DNA of 64,000 nucleotides from Nostoc linckia NIES-25 (GCF_002368035.1 NZ_AP018222.1:5219508-5283507), one strand, 5' to 3'; counted from the stretch's first letter, positions 36,027-45,982 are shown. Translations and numbers: made by a program. Notes: generated by a model not told the origin, from the letters alone.

Positions 36027-38771
36027 ATGGCAAATATCACTGGAACCAATGGTAACGATACCCTACTGGGCACCACAAGCGCTGACACAATCAACGGTAA
36101 ACTTGGCAACGATACTATTACAGGTAATAAAGGCAATGACACTCTAACTGGTGGTGGTGGCAAGGATAGATTTGTTTACAACTTGGGTGACGGCATTGAT
36201 ACTATTATCGGTTTTGGTGGCATTGGTAAAGGCACAAACCCAACAGCAGGCGTTATTGCCGAAGTTGATACAATTAAATTTATTGGTGCTAAGTTGACTG
36301 CGCGAAATTTGTTGCTTACTCAGAATGGCACAAATTTAGAAATCACCTTTGAAGGGGTGGCTGGTACAAAAATCATCCTGCAAAACTTCAAACTCGAAGA
36401 TTTGGAAAACTTGAAAGCTTCTGGTAGTACGCCAGCTATTGGCAATATCTTGTTTGATGGGGAAACTAGCATTACTGATAGTTTTAATGTTCTCGATGCC
36501 AACTCCACAGAAACAACTATCGGCATCAAGAACACAGTTACTTTTCTCAACGATCTTGCTAACAACATTACCGCTTTAGACGATTCAAATGATATGGTGA
36601 ATGGTCAGGGGGGCGACGACAAAATCGACGGCTTAAGTGGTAATGACTTGCTGCGGGGTGGTACGGGCAATGATATTCTGGTTGGTGGTGCAGGCAATGA
36701 CTTTTTAGACGGTGGTATCGGTAATGACCTACTGCAAGGCGATGCCGGAAATGATACCCTCAACGGTAACAGCGGTAACGATAGGTTGAATGCAGACTTT
36801 TCAACTGGCAACGATCTGTTAGATGGTGGCGATGGTAATGATACTCTCTCTGCTCTAGGTGACTACTACCTTGTAGCATTTAGTAATAACACCCTCAAAG
36901 GTGGGGCTGGTGACGATTACTTGAGTGTTGACTTTTCAGAAGGCGATAATTTGCTATCTGGAGGCGATGGTAATGATTTTCTCTCAGGTACTGGTTTTCA
37001 AGAGGACTTCGACGAGACAGGAACATATTATGGTATCACTGGCAATAATACTCTCAACGGTGGCGCTGGTGACGATACCTTGAATGTTGACATCTCAGAA
37101 AACGATAACCTGATATCTGGTGACGATGGTAATGATTTTCTCACTGCCTCTGGCTATGTATATGAGAACTACAAAGGCTATCGTGGGACATCAGGCTATA
37201 ATACCCTCAATGGTGGTCTTGGTAACGATACCTTAAATATTGAGTATTCAACAGGCGATAACTTACTTAATGGAGGCGATGGTAATGATTTTCTCACTGC
37301 CTCCTATAGCAATGGCAATAATACACTCGATGGTGGCGCTGGTAACGATAAATTGGAGGCTTTTAGTTCAGCAGGCGATAAGCTACTTGATGGGGGGGAT
37401 GGCAATGATAGTGTCTCCCTCTCGTTTTCTGACTTCAGCAATAGCACCCTCAAGGGTGGTACTGGCAACGATACGCTGACCTTAGGTTCTGGCGAGCTTG
37501 GCAACTGTACGATAGATGGCGGTACAGGTAATAATTTGTTGTACATCGATTACAACTATGCTACCAAAGGAATCACTTCAACTTTTAATGCCACTACTAA
37601 CATTGGCTCAGTTACCGCAGGCACGAATCAGGTTAACTACAAAAATATCGAACAATTAGATTTCCGAGGTACATTCTACAGTGACTATATTGTGGGGAGC
37701 AATGGCAACGATATACTCGATCCTCGTGGTGGTGGTAATGATACGGTAGATGGCGGCATAGGTGATGATTTGCTGTACTTCGATGACTACAACACCGGAG
37801 GAATCACTTCAACTTTCAATGGCACTACCAAGATTGGAACGATTACCGCAGGTACTACTAGATCGGTTACCTACAAGAATATTGAAAAATTCTATATCAA
37901 CGGTACACAATACAATGACTTGATTGTGGGTGGCAATGGCAATGATACCCTCAGCACAGGCTTTGATGGCAATGATACAATAGATGGCGGTAGAGGCGAG
38001 GATTTGTTGTACGTTTATAACAACAATGCTAGCAGTGGAATCATTTCGACTTTCAATGTTACTAGTAATACTGGATCGATTACGACAGGCACGAGATCGG
38101 TTAGTTACAAAAATATCGAACGATTAAATGTCATAGGTACAGACTACAATGACTTGATTGTGGGTGGCAATGGCAATGATACACTCAGCACAGGCTTTGG
38201 TGGCAATGATACAGTAGATGGCGGTAGAGGCGAGGATTTATTGTACGTTTATAACAACAATGCTAGCAGTGGAATCACTTCGACTTTCAATGCTAATACT
38301 AATACTGGATTGATTACGGTGGGCACGAGATCGGTTAGTTACAAAAATATCGAACAATTAGATGTCGGAGGTACAGCTTACAATGACTTGATTGTGGGTA
38401 GCAATGGCAACGATACTCTTACAGGTGGCAATGGTAATGATAGCCTAATTGGAGGATCTGGTACTGATACCTTTGTTTTCAATAGTTTCAATGAAGGTAG
38501 CGATCGCATTTATGACTTTAACGCCACGAATGAAGTAATTCAAGTATCGGCTCTTGGCTTTGGTGGCGGTTTATCAGCAGGTATACTTTCAGCTAGTCAG
38601 TTTAAAATCGGTACATCTGCAAGCACCAGTACTCAAAGGTTTATTTATAACTCAACTACAGGTGCGTTGTTCTTTGACCAAGATGGTAATGCAGGTGGGT
38701 TTACTCAGGTACAATTTGCTTTAGTTACTACCGGCTTGTCGTTAACCAACACCAATTTTGTCCTTGTTTAA
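36027..38771 (+). CDS. RTX-type calcium-binding repeat protein, array gene 4
   Basis: At 914 aa the longest of the array. After the shared N-terminal module and alternating NNTLNGGAGDD / DNLLSGGDGND units it has four tandem copies of the ~78-aa module containing YKNIEQLD or YKNIERLN followed by IVGGNGNDTL (about 37530-38420). Copies 3 and 4 are nearly identical over a 234-bp period, a sign of recent internal duplication. The C-terminal module closely matches that of gene 2. It sits 158 bp behind gene 3. Predicted exported, calcium-binding; no enzymatic domain. Confidence 0.85.
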   Translation: MANITGTNGNDTLLGTTSADTINGKLGNDTITGNKGNDTLTGGGGKDRFVYNLGDGIDTIIGFGGIGKGTNPTAGVIAEVDTIKFIGAKLTARNLLLTQNGTNLEITFEGVAGTKIILQNFKLEDLENLKASGSTPAIGNILFDGETSITDSFNVLDANSTETTIGIKNTVTFLNDLANNITALDDSNDMVNGQGGDDKIDGLSGNDLLRGGTGNDILVGGAGNDFLDGGIGNDLLQGDAGNDTLNGNSGNDRLNADFSTGNDLLDGGDGNDTLSALGDYYLVAFSNNTLKGGAGDDYLSVDFSEGDNLLSGGDGNDFLSGTGFQEDFDETGTYYGITGNNTLNGGAGDDTLNVDISENDNLISGDDGNDFLTASGYVYENYKGYRGTSGYNTLNGGLGNDTLNIEYSTGDNLLNGGDGNDFLTASYSNGNNTLDGGAGNDKLEAFSSAGDKLLDGGDGNDSVSLSFSDFSNSTLKGGTGNDTLTLGSGELGNCTIDGGTGNNLLYIDYNYATKGITSTFNATTNIGSVTAGTNQVNYKNIEQLDFRGTFYSDYIVGSNGNDILDPRGGGNDTVDGGIGDDLLYFDDYNTGGITSTFNGTTKIGTITAGTTRSVTYKNIEKFYINGTQYNDLIVGGNGNDTLSTGFDGNDTIDGGRGEDLLYVYNNNASSGIISTFNVTSNTGSITTGTRSVSYKNIERLNVIGTDYNDLIVGGNGNDTLSTGFGGNDTVDGGRGEDLLYVYNNNASSGITSTFNANTNTGLITVGTRSVSYKNIEQLDVGGTAYNDLIVGSNGNDTLTGGNGNDSLIGGSGTDTFVFNSFNEGSDRIYDFNATNEVIQVSALGFGGGLSAGILSASQFKIGTSASTSTQRFIYNSTTGALFFDQDGNAGGFTQVQFALVTTGLSLTNTNFVLV

Positions 38772-39501
38772 TTGTAAATTAGCCGCACATAACTAAACAG
38801 TAGACAAACATCACAAATCCTTTAAGTTCGAGGTATAGCAGGAAACAGGGTTAACCGTTAGTTTATGTTCTCATCTACCTGGTAACTGCTATACTACACA
38901 TCTGCTTTTATACCTTGGAATACAATAAATTGCTGAGATAAAAGAATGTGAAGACTATGTAAAGATATTTCTAGAAATTTTATAAATCTACGTAAATATT
39001 CTATATTTAGTTAGTAAGATGTTATTTAGATGTTTCCTATTTTTCGGTTATACAGCTAAGGGCGATCGCCTACGATAAGGGGATGCAAATTATTTTGTGT
39101 ATCCAGGTCAAAGTTCACTATTTTTAAATTAGGAATAGTTACGCATTGACAAAAAACCGAATCTGAAGTGTGTATCAGACATTGAAGCTTTAAATTTTTG
39201 ATGTTTTTTGAGAGATACTGGGGTTTAATTAATTAAAAAAAGCCTGAAGCCATCATTATTACTCAATACACAGCCTCATAAATTTGTACAGTACCTAAGG
39301 ATCAAATAGTCCAAACTATTTGGATAAGTTCTATCTGCAAACCATTAAATATATAGAACTTCTCGAAAAATTGCTAACCCTGAAGGGTGAGATTCAAGTA
39401 TATCGAAAGCACCAACTTTCGAGAGATTTTTGTGCGTCAAAACAGCGCTAACAACCGAGAACTTAATTTACTTCAAAAATCGATTCAGGTAGGAGAAAGT
39501 T
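38772..39501. other. Non-coding leader region of RTX gene 5
   Basis: 730 bp without a gene. A ~50-bp dispersed repeat ending AACTGCTATA lies at 38843-38894; its relative is at 48436-48486, and GTATAGCAG/CTGCTATAC arms (38833-38841, 38886-38894) could form a hairpin. The best-preserved distal leader block is at 38948-39055, and the proximal leader element (TTTGGATAAG, CTGCAAA) at about 39310-39345. Confidence 0.55.
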
Positions 39502-41223
39502 ATGGCAAATATCATTGGAACCGACTATTACGAAACCCTACTGGGCACTAAGAGCGCCGACACAATTAGCGGTAAACTTGGCGACGACATTTTAACTGGT
39601 GGCGGCGGCAAGGATAAATTTGTTTACAACTTGGGTGATGGCATTGATACGATTACCGATTTTGGTGGAGTAGGTAAAGGCACAAATCCAACAGCAGGAG
39701 TAATTGCCGAAGTTGATACGATTAAATTTATTGGGGAAGGGTTGACTGCGCGAAATTTGTTACTGACACAGAATGGCACAGATTTGCAAATCAGCTTTGA
39801 AGGGGTGGCTAATACAACAGTCGTCTTGAAAAACTTCAAATTAGAAGACTTAGAGAACTTGAAAGCTTCTAGTAGTACGCCAGCCATTGGTAATATTATC
39901 TTTGATGGACAAAGTAGCATCATTGATAGTTTTAATGTTCTGGATGCCAACTCTACTGATACGACCATCGGTATTAAAAACACGGTGACCTTCCTCAATG
40001 ACCTTGCCAACAACATTAAGGGTTTAGATAACTCAAATGATGTAATCAATGGTCAAGGGGGTAACGACAAAATCGAGGGCTTAAGTGGCGACGACTTGCT
40101 GCGGGGTGGTACAGGTAATAACCTGCTTGATGGTGGTGCTGGTAATGATACTCTTTCCATCTCTGGCTATGAAGATGAGCAATACGACTATCGCTTGTCT
40201 GGCAAAAACACCCTCTACGGTGGTGCTGGTGATGATAATTTGAATGCTAGTGGTTCAACAGGCGATAACCTGCTCTCTGGAGGTAATGGCAATGATTCTG
40301 TGTCTATCTCTGGTTACTATACCTTTCTATATGCCTACGATATCTTCAACTCTCGCTCACTAGGAAAAAACACTCTCAACGGTGGTGCTGGTGACGATAA
40401 CTTGAGTGCTAGTGGTTCAACAGGTAATAACCTGCTGTCTGGAGACGATGGTAATGATACTCTCTCCATCTCTGGCTACTACGACGGAGATAACTACGAG
40501 GAATACAACTCTCGATCTTCAGGGAATAACACCCTCAACGGTGGTGCAGGTAACGATATTTTAAGTGCTAGTGGTTCAGATGGCGATAATTTGCTCTCTG
40601 GGGGTGATGGCAATGATTCTCTCTCCATTTCTGGCTACTACAAGTACACTCCCTACGACGACCCGTATGAGCCTCGCGACCTTTCCAACACATACGATTC
40701 TCGCTCCTCAGGCAAAAACACCCTCAGCGGTGGCGCAGGTAACGATACCTTGAGTGCTGGCGGTTCAACAGGTGATAACCTCTTGGATGGTGGCAATAGC
40801 AATGATGTTCTCATAGCTTCAGATGCCACTGGTAAAAATACCCTCAAAGGTGGAAATGGCAATGACACCCTCACAGGTGGTAAAGGTAATGATAACCTAA
40901 TTGGAGGAAGCGGTATTGATACCTTTATTTTCAATAGTTTTAATGAAGGTGTTGACAAAATTTCTGATTTTAACGCCACTAATGAAGTAATTCAGGTATC
41001 AGCTGTTGGTTTTGGTGGTGGCTTATCAACAGGTGTACTCAAAGCTAATCAATTTAGAATCGGTACATCTGCAAATACTAACGCTCAAAGGTTTATTTAC
41101 AACTCGGCTACAGGTGCATTATTCTTTGACAAAGATGGCAGCGCAGGTGCGTTTGCTCAAGTACAATTTGGACAACTATCTACTGGCTTGGCATTAAGCA
41201 ACAATAATTTTGTAGTTGTTTAA
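39502..41223 (+). CDS. RTX-type calcium-binding repeat protein, array gene 5
   Basis: At 573 aa the shortest paralog. It lacks one N-terminal nonapeptide block (compare LGDDILTGGGGKD with gene 3). Its centre alternates GKNTLSGGAGNDTLSAGGS with GDNLLSGGNGNDSVSISGYY, and each SISGYY unit carries a different Tyr/Asp-rich loop. In this it resembles gene 1 and differs from genes 2, 3, 4 and 6, as it has no IERLN module. The shared C-terminus ends NNNFVVV. Ribosome-binding site GTAGGAGAAAG. Predicted exported, calcium-binding. Confidence 0.85.
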   Translation: MANIIGTDYYETLLGTKSADTISGKLGDDILTGGGGKDKFVYNLGDGIDTITDFGGVGKGTNPTAGVIAEVDTIKFIGEGLTARNLLLTQNGTDLQISFEGVANTTVVLKNFKLEDLENLKASSSTPAIGNIIFDGQSSIIDSFNVLDANSTDTTIGIKNTVTFLNDLANNIKGLDNSNDVINGQGGNDKIEGLSGDDLLRGGTGNNLLDGGAGNDTLSISGYEDEQYDYRLSGKNTLYGGAGDDNLNASGSTGDNLLSGGNGNDSVSISGYYTFLYAYDIFNSRSLGKNTLNGGAGDDNLSASGSTGNNLLSGDDGNDTLSISGYYDGDNYEEYNSRSSGNNTLNGGAGNDILSASGSDGDNLLSGGDGNDSLSISGYYKYTPYDDPYEPRDLSNTYDSRSSGKNTLSGGAGNDTLSAGGSTGDNLLDGGNSNDVLIASDATGKNTLKGGNGNDTLTGGKGNDNLIGGSGIDTFIFNSFNEGVDKISDFNATNEVIQVSAVGFGGGLSTGVLKANQFRIGTSANTNAQRFIYNSATGALFFDKDGSAGAFAQVQFGQLSTGLALSNNNFVVV

Positions 41224-41272
41224 TCGCGATCAAGACTGTATTAATCTAAGTAGAGAAAATTGCAAATCTTGG

Positions 41273-41306
41273 GAATGCGAGATGCCTGAAATAGCAACTC
41301 GCATTC
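41273..41306 (+). terminator. Hairpin after RTX gene 5
   Basis: Arms GAATGCGAG (41273-41281) and CTCGCATTC (41298-41306) match the outer arms of the hairpin after RTX gene 2, with a longer, unrelated loop. Lies 50 bp after the stop codon, the same distance as after gene 2. Confidence 0.65.
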
Positions 41307-41813
41307 AACTTATCAATGCAATGATAAAATCTCTCTAGAGAAAATACATCATCATCCATTTACATTATTGCGATCGCTCATTAAATGTAGTAAGCCGTAA
41401 GCATCCCTGCAATCAAGAAATACAATACATATTATTTTGTGATTCTTTCCTGGAAGCATCTGTATTGTACTTCATGTAAAGAATTAGCTAGAAAAATATT
41501 AAGAGTATATAAAAAATAATTTTGCCAGATAATCATCATTAAATAATTTATCAAATATGTAAATATATTTTTTGAGAAATCACTCATTCAGTAAATATTT
41601 TGTATATTAATGATGAATGCTTTGTTTGACTGTGGTTGAAAATTTTTTCTTTATTCCCTGGAATTTGTTTACTATTTTTCAGCTAGATAACCACAGTTAA
41701 TAACCGATAACAAGGGCATAAACATTCTGTTGTTCTGTTTTGAGGCTAGTAAGACTTACGCATTGACTGAGAACTTAATTGAGTCCAAAAATCGATTCAG
41801 GTAGGAAAAAGTT
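41307..41813. other. Non-coding leader region of RTX gene 6
   Basis: AT-rich. Contains a distal leader block (about 41555-41615), CTATTTTTCAGCTAGA at about 41672-41687, and GCTAGTAAGACTTACGCATTGAC at 41744-41766, close to the start codon. The proximal leader element seen before genes 2, 3 and 5 is not recognised here. Confidence 0.5.
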
Positions 41814-44411
41814 ATGGCAAATATCATTGGAACCAACGGTAACGATACCCTATTGGGCTTTGACAGCGCGGACACGATTAACGGTAAACTTGGCAACGAT
41901 ACTATTACAGGTAATGCAGGCAACGATACCCTGACTGGTGGCGGCGGCAAGGATACATTTGTTTACAATAGATACTTTATCGACGTTAGTGACGGCACTG
42001 ATACGATTACTGATTTTGGTGGTGTAGGCAAAGGAACAAACCCAACACCAGGAGTTATTGCCGAAGTTGATAAGATTCAATTTATTGGTGATGGGTTGAC
42101 TGCGCGAAATTTGCTGTTGACGCAAAATGGTAGCAATCTGGAAATTACTTTTGAAGGAGCAGATGAGGTTAAACTTATCCTCCAAAACTTCAAACTAGAA
42201 GATTTGGAGAACTTGAAAGCTTCTGGTAGTACGCCAGCTATTGGCAATATTATCTTTGAGGGCCAAACTAGCATCATTGATAGTTTTAATGTCCTAGATG
42301 CTAATTCTACTGATACAACCATCGGCATCAAAAACACAGTTACTTTTTTCAATGACCTTGCTAACAACATTACGGGTTTAGACAACTCAGATGATGTGAT
42401 TAATGGTCAGGGGGGTAATGACAAAATCGATGGCTTAAGTGGCAACGATCTTTTGAGGGGTGGTGTGGGAAATGATACTCTCATCGGTGGTTCAGGCAAT
42501 GACATCCTCGTTGATAATACTGGCAATAATTCCTTTGTTGGTGGTATTGGTGACGATACTTTGAGTGCTGATTCTTCAACAGGTGATAACACTCTCAACG
42601 GTGGTATTGGCAGCGATCGCTTGAGTGTTCGGGCTTCAAAAGGTAATAACTTACTCTCTGGGGACGATGGCGACGATCTTCTTAGCACATCTTACCTTGT
42701 TACTAACTTTGGATACGACTTTATTGGCTCCACAGGCAATAATACCCTCAACGGTGGTGCTGGTAACGATACATTGCGTGCTATATCTCCAATAGGCAAT
42801 AACTTACTTAATGGAGGCGATGGCAATGATTATCTCGACACCTCTGGCTATGACGTATATAGAGCGTACTATAGTTTTAGCTCCTCAGGTAATAACACCC
42901 TCAATGGTGGCGCTGGTAACGACACCTTGATTGCTGAGATTTCAACAGGCAATAACTTACTCTCCGGTGACGATGGTAATGATTATCTTTCCACCTCTGG
43001 CGTTGTCATCCCTTTCTCTGGTGGAGATTTTTATAATCCCTCCTCAGGTAATAACACCCTCAACGGTGGCGCTGGTGACGATACATTGCGTGCTGAGATT
43101 TCAACAGGCAATAACTTCCTCTCTGGTGGCGATGGCAATGATTCCTTGTATCTAAGAACCTCAGATACTGCTACCTCTTCTTTAATAACTCAAACAGTAG
43201 ATGGGGGTCAGGGTAATGATTTGCTGTCCGTGGATTATAGCAATGCTAGCGGAGGTATCACAACGACATTCAATGCCACTACTAACATTGGCTCAATTAC
43301 GGCTGCCAAATACCGAGTTAGCTACAAAAATATTGAACGATTAAATATTTTCGGTACAGCCTACAATGACAACATTGTGGGAAGCAATGGCAACGATACC
43401 CTTTCCACAGGCGGTGGTGGTAAAGATACCATAGATGGGGGTAAAGGTGATGATTTGTTGTCTGTTAATTACAGCGATCCTACCACAGGAATCACAACGA
43501 CATTCAATGCCACTACTAACCAAGGATCAATTAAAGCGGGCACGTATCAGGTTAACTACAAGAACATTGAACGATTAAACATCATAGGTACAGATTACAA
43601 TGACAACATTGTAGGAAACAATGGGAATGATACGTTCTCCATAGGCATTGGTGGCAAAGATACGATAGATGGCGGTAAGGGTGACGATTTATTGACCGTC
43701 GATTACTTCTATGGTTCGGGCGGAATCATAACGACATTCAATGCTACTACTAATACTGGATCGATTACGGCAGGCACGTACCAGGTTAGCTACAAGAATA
43801 TTGAACGATTAAATATTACAGGTACATACGATGATGACTTTATTGTAGGGAACAATGGCAACGATAGGCTTTCCACAGGCAGTAGTGGCAATGATACGAT
43901 TATTGGCGGTGCAGGTAATGATACCTTGAGTAACAATTCATTTTCAGAGACCAATAATAATACCTTCAAAGGTGGTGCTGGTGATGATTACTTGGATGCT
44001 ATTGGTTCAGGAGACAATAACCAACTCTTTGGGGATGATGGCAATGATACCCTCATAGGTGGCAATGGTAAAGATAGTCTCTATGGAGGAACTGGTATTG
44101 ATACCTTTGTTTTCAATGGTTACTTGTATAATGATGGTATCGATCGCATTTATGATTTCAACACCACTAATGAAGTAATTCAAGTATCGGCTGCTGGTTT
44201 TGGTGGTGGTTTATCGCCAGGTGTACTATCTGCTAGTCAATTGAGAATCGGTACATCTGCAACCACTACCACTCAAAGGTTTATTTATAACTCAACTACA
44301 GGTGGATTGTTCTTTGACCAGGACGGCAGTGCGGGTGCATTTACTCAGGTACAACTTGCAGAACTCTCTACTGGCTTATCATTAACCAACACTAATTTCG
44401 TAGTTTTTTAA
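41814..44411 (+). CDS. RTX-type calcium-binding repeat protein, array gene 6
   Basis: An 865-aa paralog. The shared N-terminal module carries a short insertion (NRYFIDV) before SDGTDTITDF. The centre has alternating RTX-like units and three tandem YKNIERLNI modules (about 43190-43860), then an N-rich unit (SNNSFSETNNNTFKGG) and the common C-terminal module ending NTNFVVF. Ribosome-binding site GTAGGAAAAAG. Last gene of the array; a bidirectional hairpin follows at 44461. Predicted exported, calcium-binding. Confidence 0.85.
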   Translation: MANIIGTNGNDTLLGFDSADTINGKLGNDTITGNAGNDTLTGGGGKDTFVYNRYFIDVSDGTDTITDFGGVGKGTNPTPGVIAEVDKIQFIGDGLTARNLLLTQNGSNLEITFEGADEVKLILQNFKLEDLENLKASGSTPAIGNIIFEGQTSIIDSFNVLDANSTDTTIGIKNTVTFFNDLANNITGLDNSDDVINGQGGNDKIDGLSGNDLLRGGVGNDTLIGGSGNDILVDNTGNNSFVGGIGDDTLSADSSTGDNTLNGGIGSDRLSVRASKGNNLLSGDDGDDLLSTSYLVTNFGYDFIGSTGNNTLNGGAGNDTLRAISPIGNNLLNGGDGNDYLDTSGYDVYRAYYSFSSSGNNTLNGGAGNDTLIAEISTGNNLLSGDDGNDYLSTSGVVIPFSGGDFYNPSSGNNTLNGGAGDDTLRAEISTGNNFLSGGDGNDSLYLRTSDTATSSLITQTVDGGQGNDLLSVDYSNASGGITTTFNATTNIGSITAAKYRVSYKNIERLNIFGTAYNDNIVGSNGNDTLSTGGGGKDTIDGGKGDDLLSVNYSDPTTGITTTFNATTNQGSIKAGTYQVNYKNIERLNIIGTDYNDNIVGNNGNDTFSIGIGGKDTIDGGKGDDLLTVDYFYGSGGIITTFNATTNTGSITAGTYQVSYKNIERLNITGTYDDDFIVGNNGNDRLSTGSSGNDTIIGGAGNDTLSNNSFSETNNNTFKGGAGDDYLDAIGSGDNNQLFGDDGNDTLIGGNGKDSLYGGTGIDTFVFNGYLYNDGIDRIYDFNTTNEVIQVSAAGFGGGLSPGVLSASQLRIGTSATTTTQRFIYNSTTGGLFFDQDGSAGAFTQVQLAELSTGLSLTNTNFVVF

Positions 44412-44460
44412 TCTGAGCATAAAAAATTACAAACCATTGGATTACGAAATGTCTAAAAGG

Positions 44461-44501
44461 GATGTGAGAGAGAAGGAAAATACTTCTTTCTCTCCCACAT
44501 C
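44461..44501. terminator. Terminator-like hairpin between convergent genes
   Basis: GATGTGAGAGAGAAGGA and TTCTTTCTCTCCCACATC form an imperfect ~16-bp stem between RTX gene 6 and the DAHP synthase gene, which converge here. It could end transcription from both sides. Confidence 0.6.
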
Positions 44502-44563
44502 TCTGTTTCCCTCAACAAGACAATTTTGGAGTACCCAATTGGTATTTTAGTCTCCAAAACAAG

Positions 44564-45610
44564 TCACTTCAATTTTTCGTAAGCAGCCAAAATAATTTTC
44601 TCTGTTTCTTCCCAGTTAATACATTTGTCAGTTACAGAAACACCATATTTTAATTCTTCTTTTTTCCCAGTAATTGGTTGATTGCCTTCATAGATATTCG
44701 ATTCCAGCATCATGCCAACTATTGATGTATTGCCGTCCAATATTTGCTCAATAATATTTTCCAAGACGGCAGGTTGTAATTTGTAGTCTTTATTTGTATT
44801 GCCGTGGCTACAATCGATGACAATCCTTGGCGATAAGTCTGCTTCTTTTAATTTCTTTTCTACTAGACTAACGCTTGCTGCATCAAAGTTTGGCTGATTA
44901 CCACCTCTTAAAATGACGTGACCGTAGGCATTACCTTTTGTTTGAAATACGCTGACTTGTCCGTTTTGATTAATGCCCAAGAAATTATGAGGGTTTCTAG
45001 CTGATTGTAGGGCATTTAAAGCGACTTGAATATTGCCATCAGTACCGTTTTTAAAACCCACAGGCATAGAAAGTCCGCTTGCCATTTCTCGATGAGTTTG
45101 CGATTCGGTGGTGCGTGCCCCGATCGCTGACCATGTAATCAGTTCGCTAATGTATTGAGGTATAATTGGATCTAGTGCTTCTGTACCAGCAGGTAGTCCC
45201 AATTCTGTAATTTTTAATAATAGCTGGCGTGCAATTAATAAACCATTTTCTACATGAAAAGAATCATCCATTTCTGGGTCGTTAATTAATCCTTTCCAGC
45301 CTACGGTTGTTCTTGGTTTTTCAAAATAAACTCGCATAATTAGCAGCAGTTTATCTTGGACTTTTTCAGCCAATACTTTCAATCTTTTTGAATATTCCAT
45401 TGCTGCTTCGGGATCGTGAATCGAACACGGCCCGACTACTATGAATTTGCGGCGATCGCGAAAATCTAAAATATTTTCTATTTCTTCTCTATACCTTAAA
45501 ACTGTTTGTTCCGCTAATTGAGTTAATGGCAATCTCGATTTAATTTCATTGGGAGTTAAGAGCACGCGATCGCTCTCTATGTTAGCATTAAATAATTGGT
45601 GATTGTGCAT
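44564..45610 (-). CDS. aroF: 3-deoxy-7-phosphoheptulonate (DAHP) synthase, class I
   Basis: A 348-aa enzyme of the AroF/G/H type. Visible motifs are VVGPCSIHDPEAAMEYSKRL, ARTTESQTHREMASGLSMPV, GFKNGTDGN and the metal-site region DCSHGNTNKDY. It condenses phosphoenolpyruvate with erythrose 4-phosphate, the first step of the shikimate pathway. Which aromatic amino acid inhibits it cannot be read, so the symbol marks the family only. The ATG at 45610 (MHNHQLF) is preferred; a start at 45664 would add 18 residues. Confidence 0.9.
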   Translation of the reverse strand: MHNHQLFNANIESDRVLLTPNEIKSRLPLTQLAEQTVLRYREEIENILDFRDRRKFIVVGPCSIHDPEAAMEYSKRLKVLAEKVQDKLLLIMRVYFEKPRTTVGWKGLINDPEMDDSFHVENGLLIARQLLLKITELGLPAGTEALDPIIPQYISELITWSAIGARTTESQTHREMASGLSMPVGFKNGTDGNIQVALNALQSARNPHNFLGINQNGQVSVFQTKGNAYGHVILRGGNQPNFDAASVSLVEKKLKEADLSPRIVIDCSHGNTNKDYKLQPAVLENIIEQILDGNTSIVGMMLESNIYEGNQPITGKKEELKYGVSVTDKCINWEETEKIILAAYEKLK

Positions 45611-45883
45611 GGAGACTTTCTCGGATGTTTCTGAGTGGAATTTAATATACACAGTTTTGAACAAAAATACAATATGAGTTAATATATTGTCTGAAAAAAT
45701 TTATAATAAGACCTTATTTTAATAAAACAATTACTGTTATGAATATTTGACTTTATTGTAATATTGCTGTTTTCAATTAATTGAAATATAGATGAATTTA
45801 CAGTTATATATAAGTGTCAATTGATGCCAAGATTTTAGACAAAATTTTGTTTTCACCTGAATAACTGATAACTGTTGACTGAT

Positions 45884-45982
45884 TTACAGCAATTTTCAGG
45901 TAAATAGACCACGTTGTAGGGGCGCACAGCTGTGCGCCCCTACCGAAAATTGTGGTTCAAATACATGAAAAACGCTGTAAAC
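45884..45982. mobile_element. ~100-bp inverted-repeat element with palindromic core
   Basis: The outer arms begin TTTACAGC at both ends (reverse-complemented on the right), followed by a TTTTCAGGTAAATAGACCAC-like segment. The core at 45917-45944 is a perfect 28-bp palindrome starting GTAGGGGCGCACAG. The same outer arms, in inverted order, flank the MITE at 53815-54044, and the GTAGGGGC start is shared with that MITE's end. Confidence 0.65.

Noticed and set aside
34104..43523. Many 60-110-aa minus-strand ORFs inside RTX genes (PPLRVSLP-type)
   Set aside because: They are the antisense translation of GGxGND repeats.
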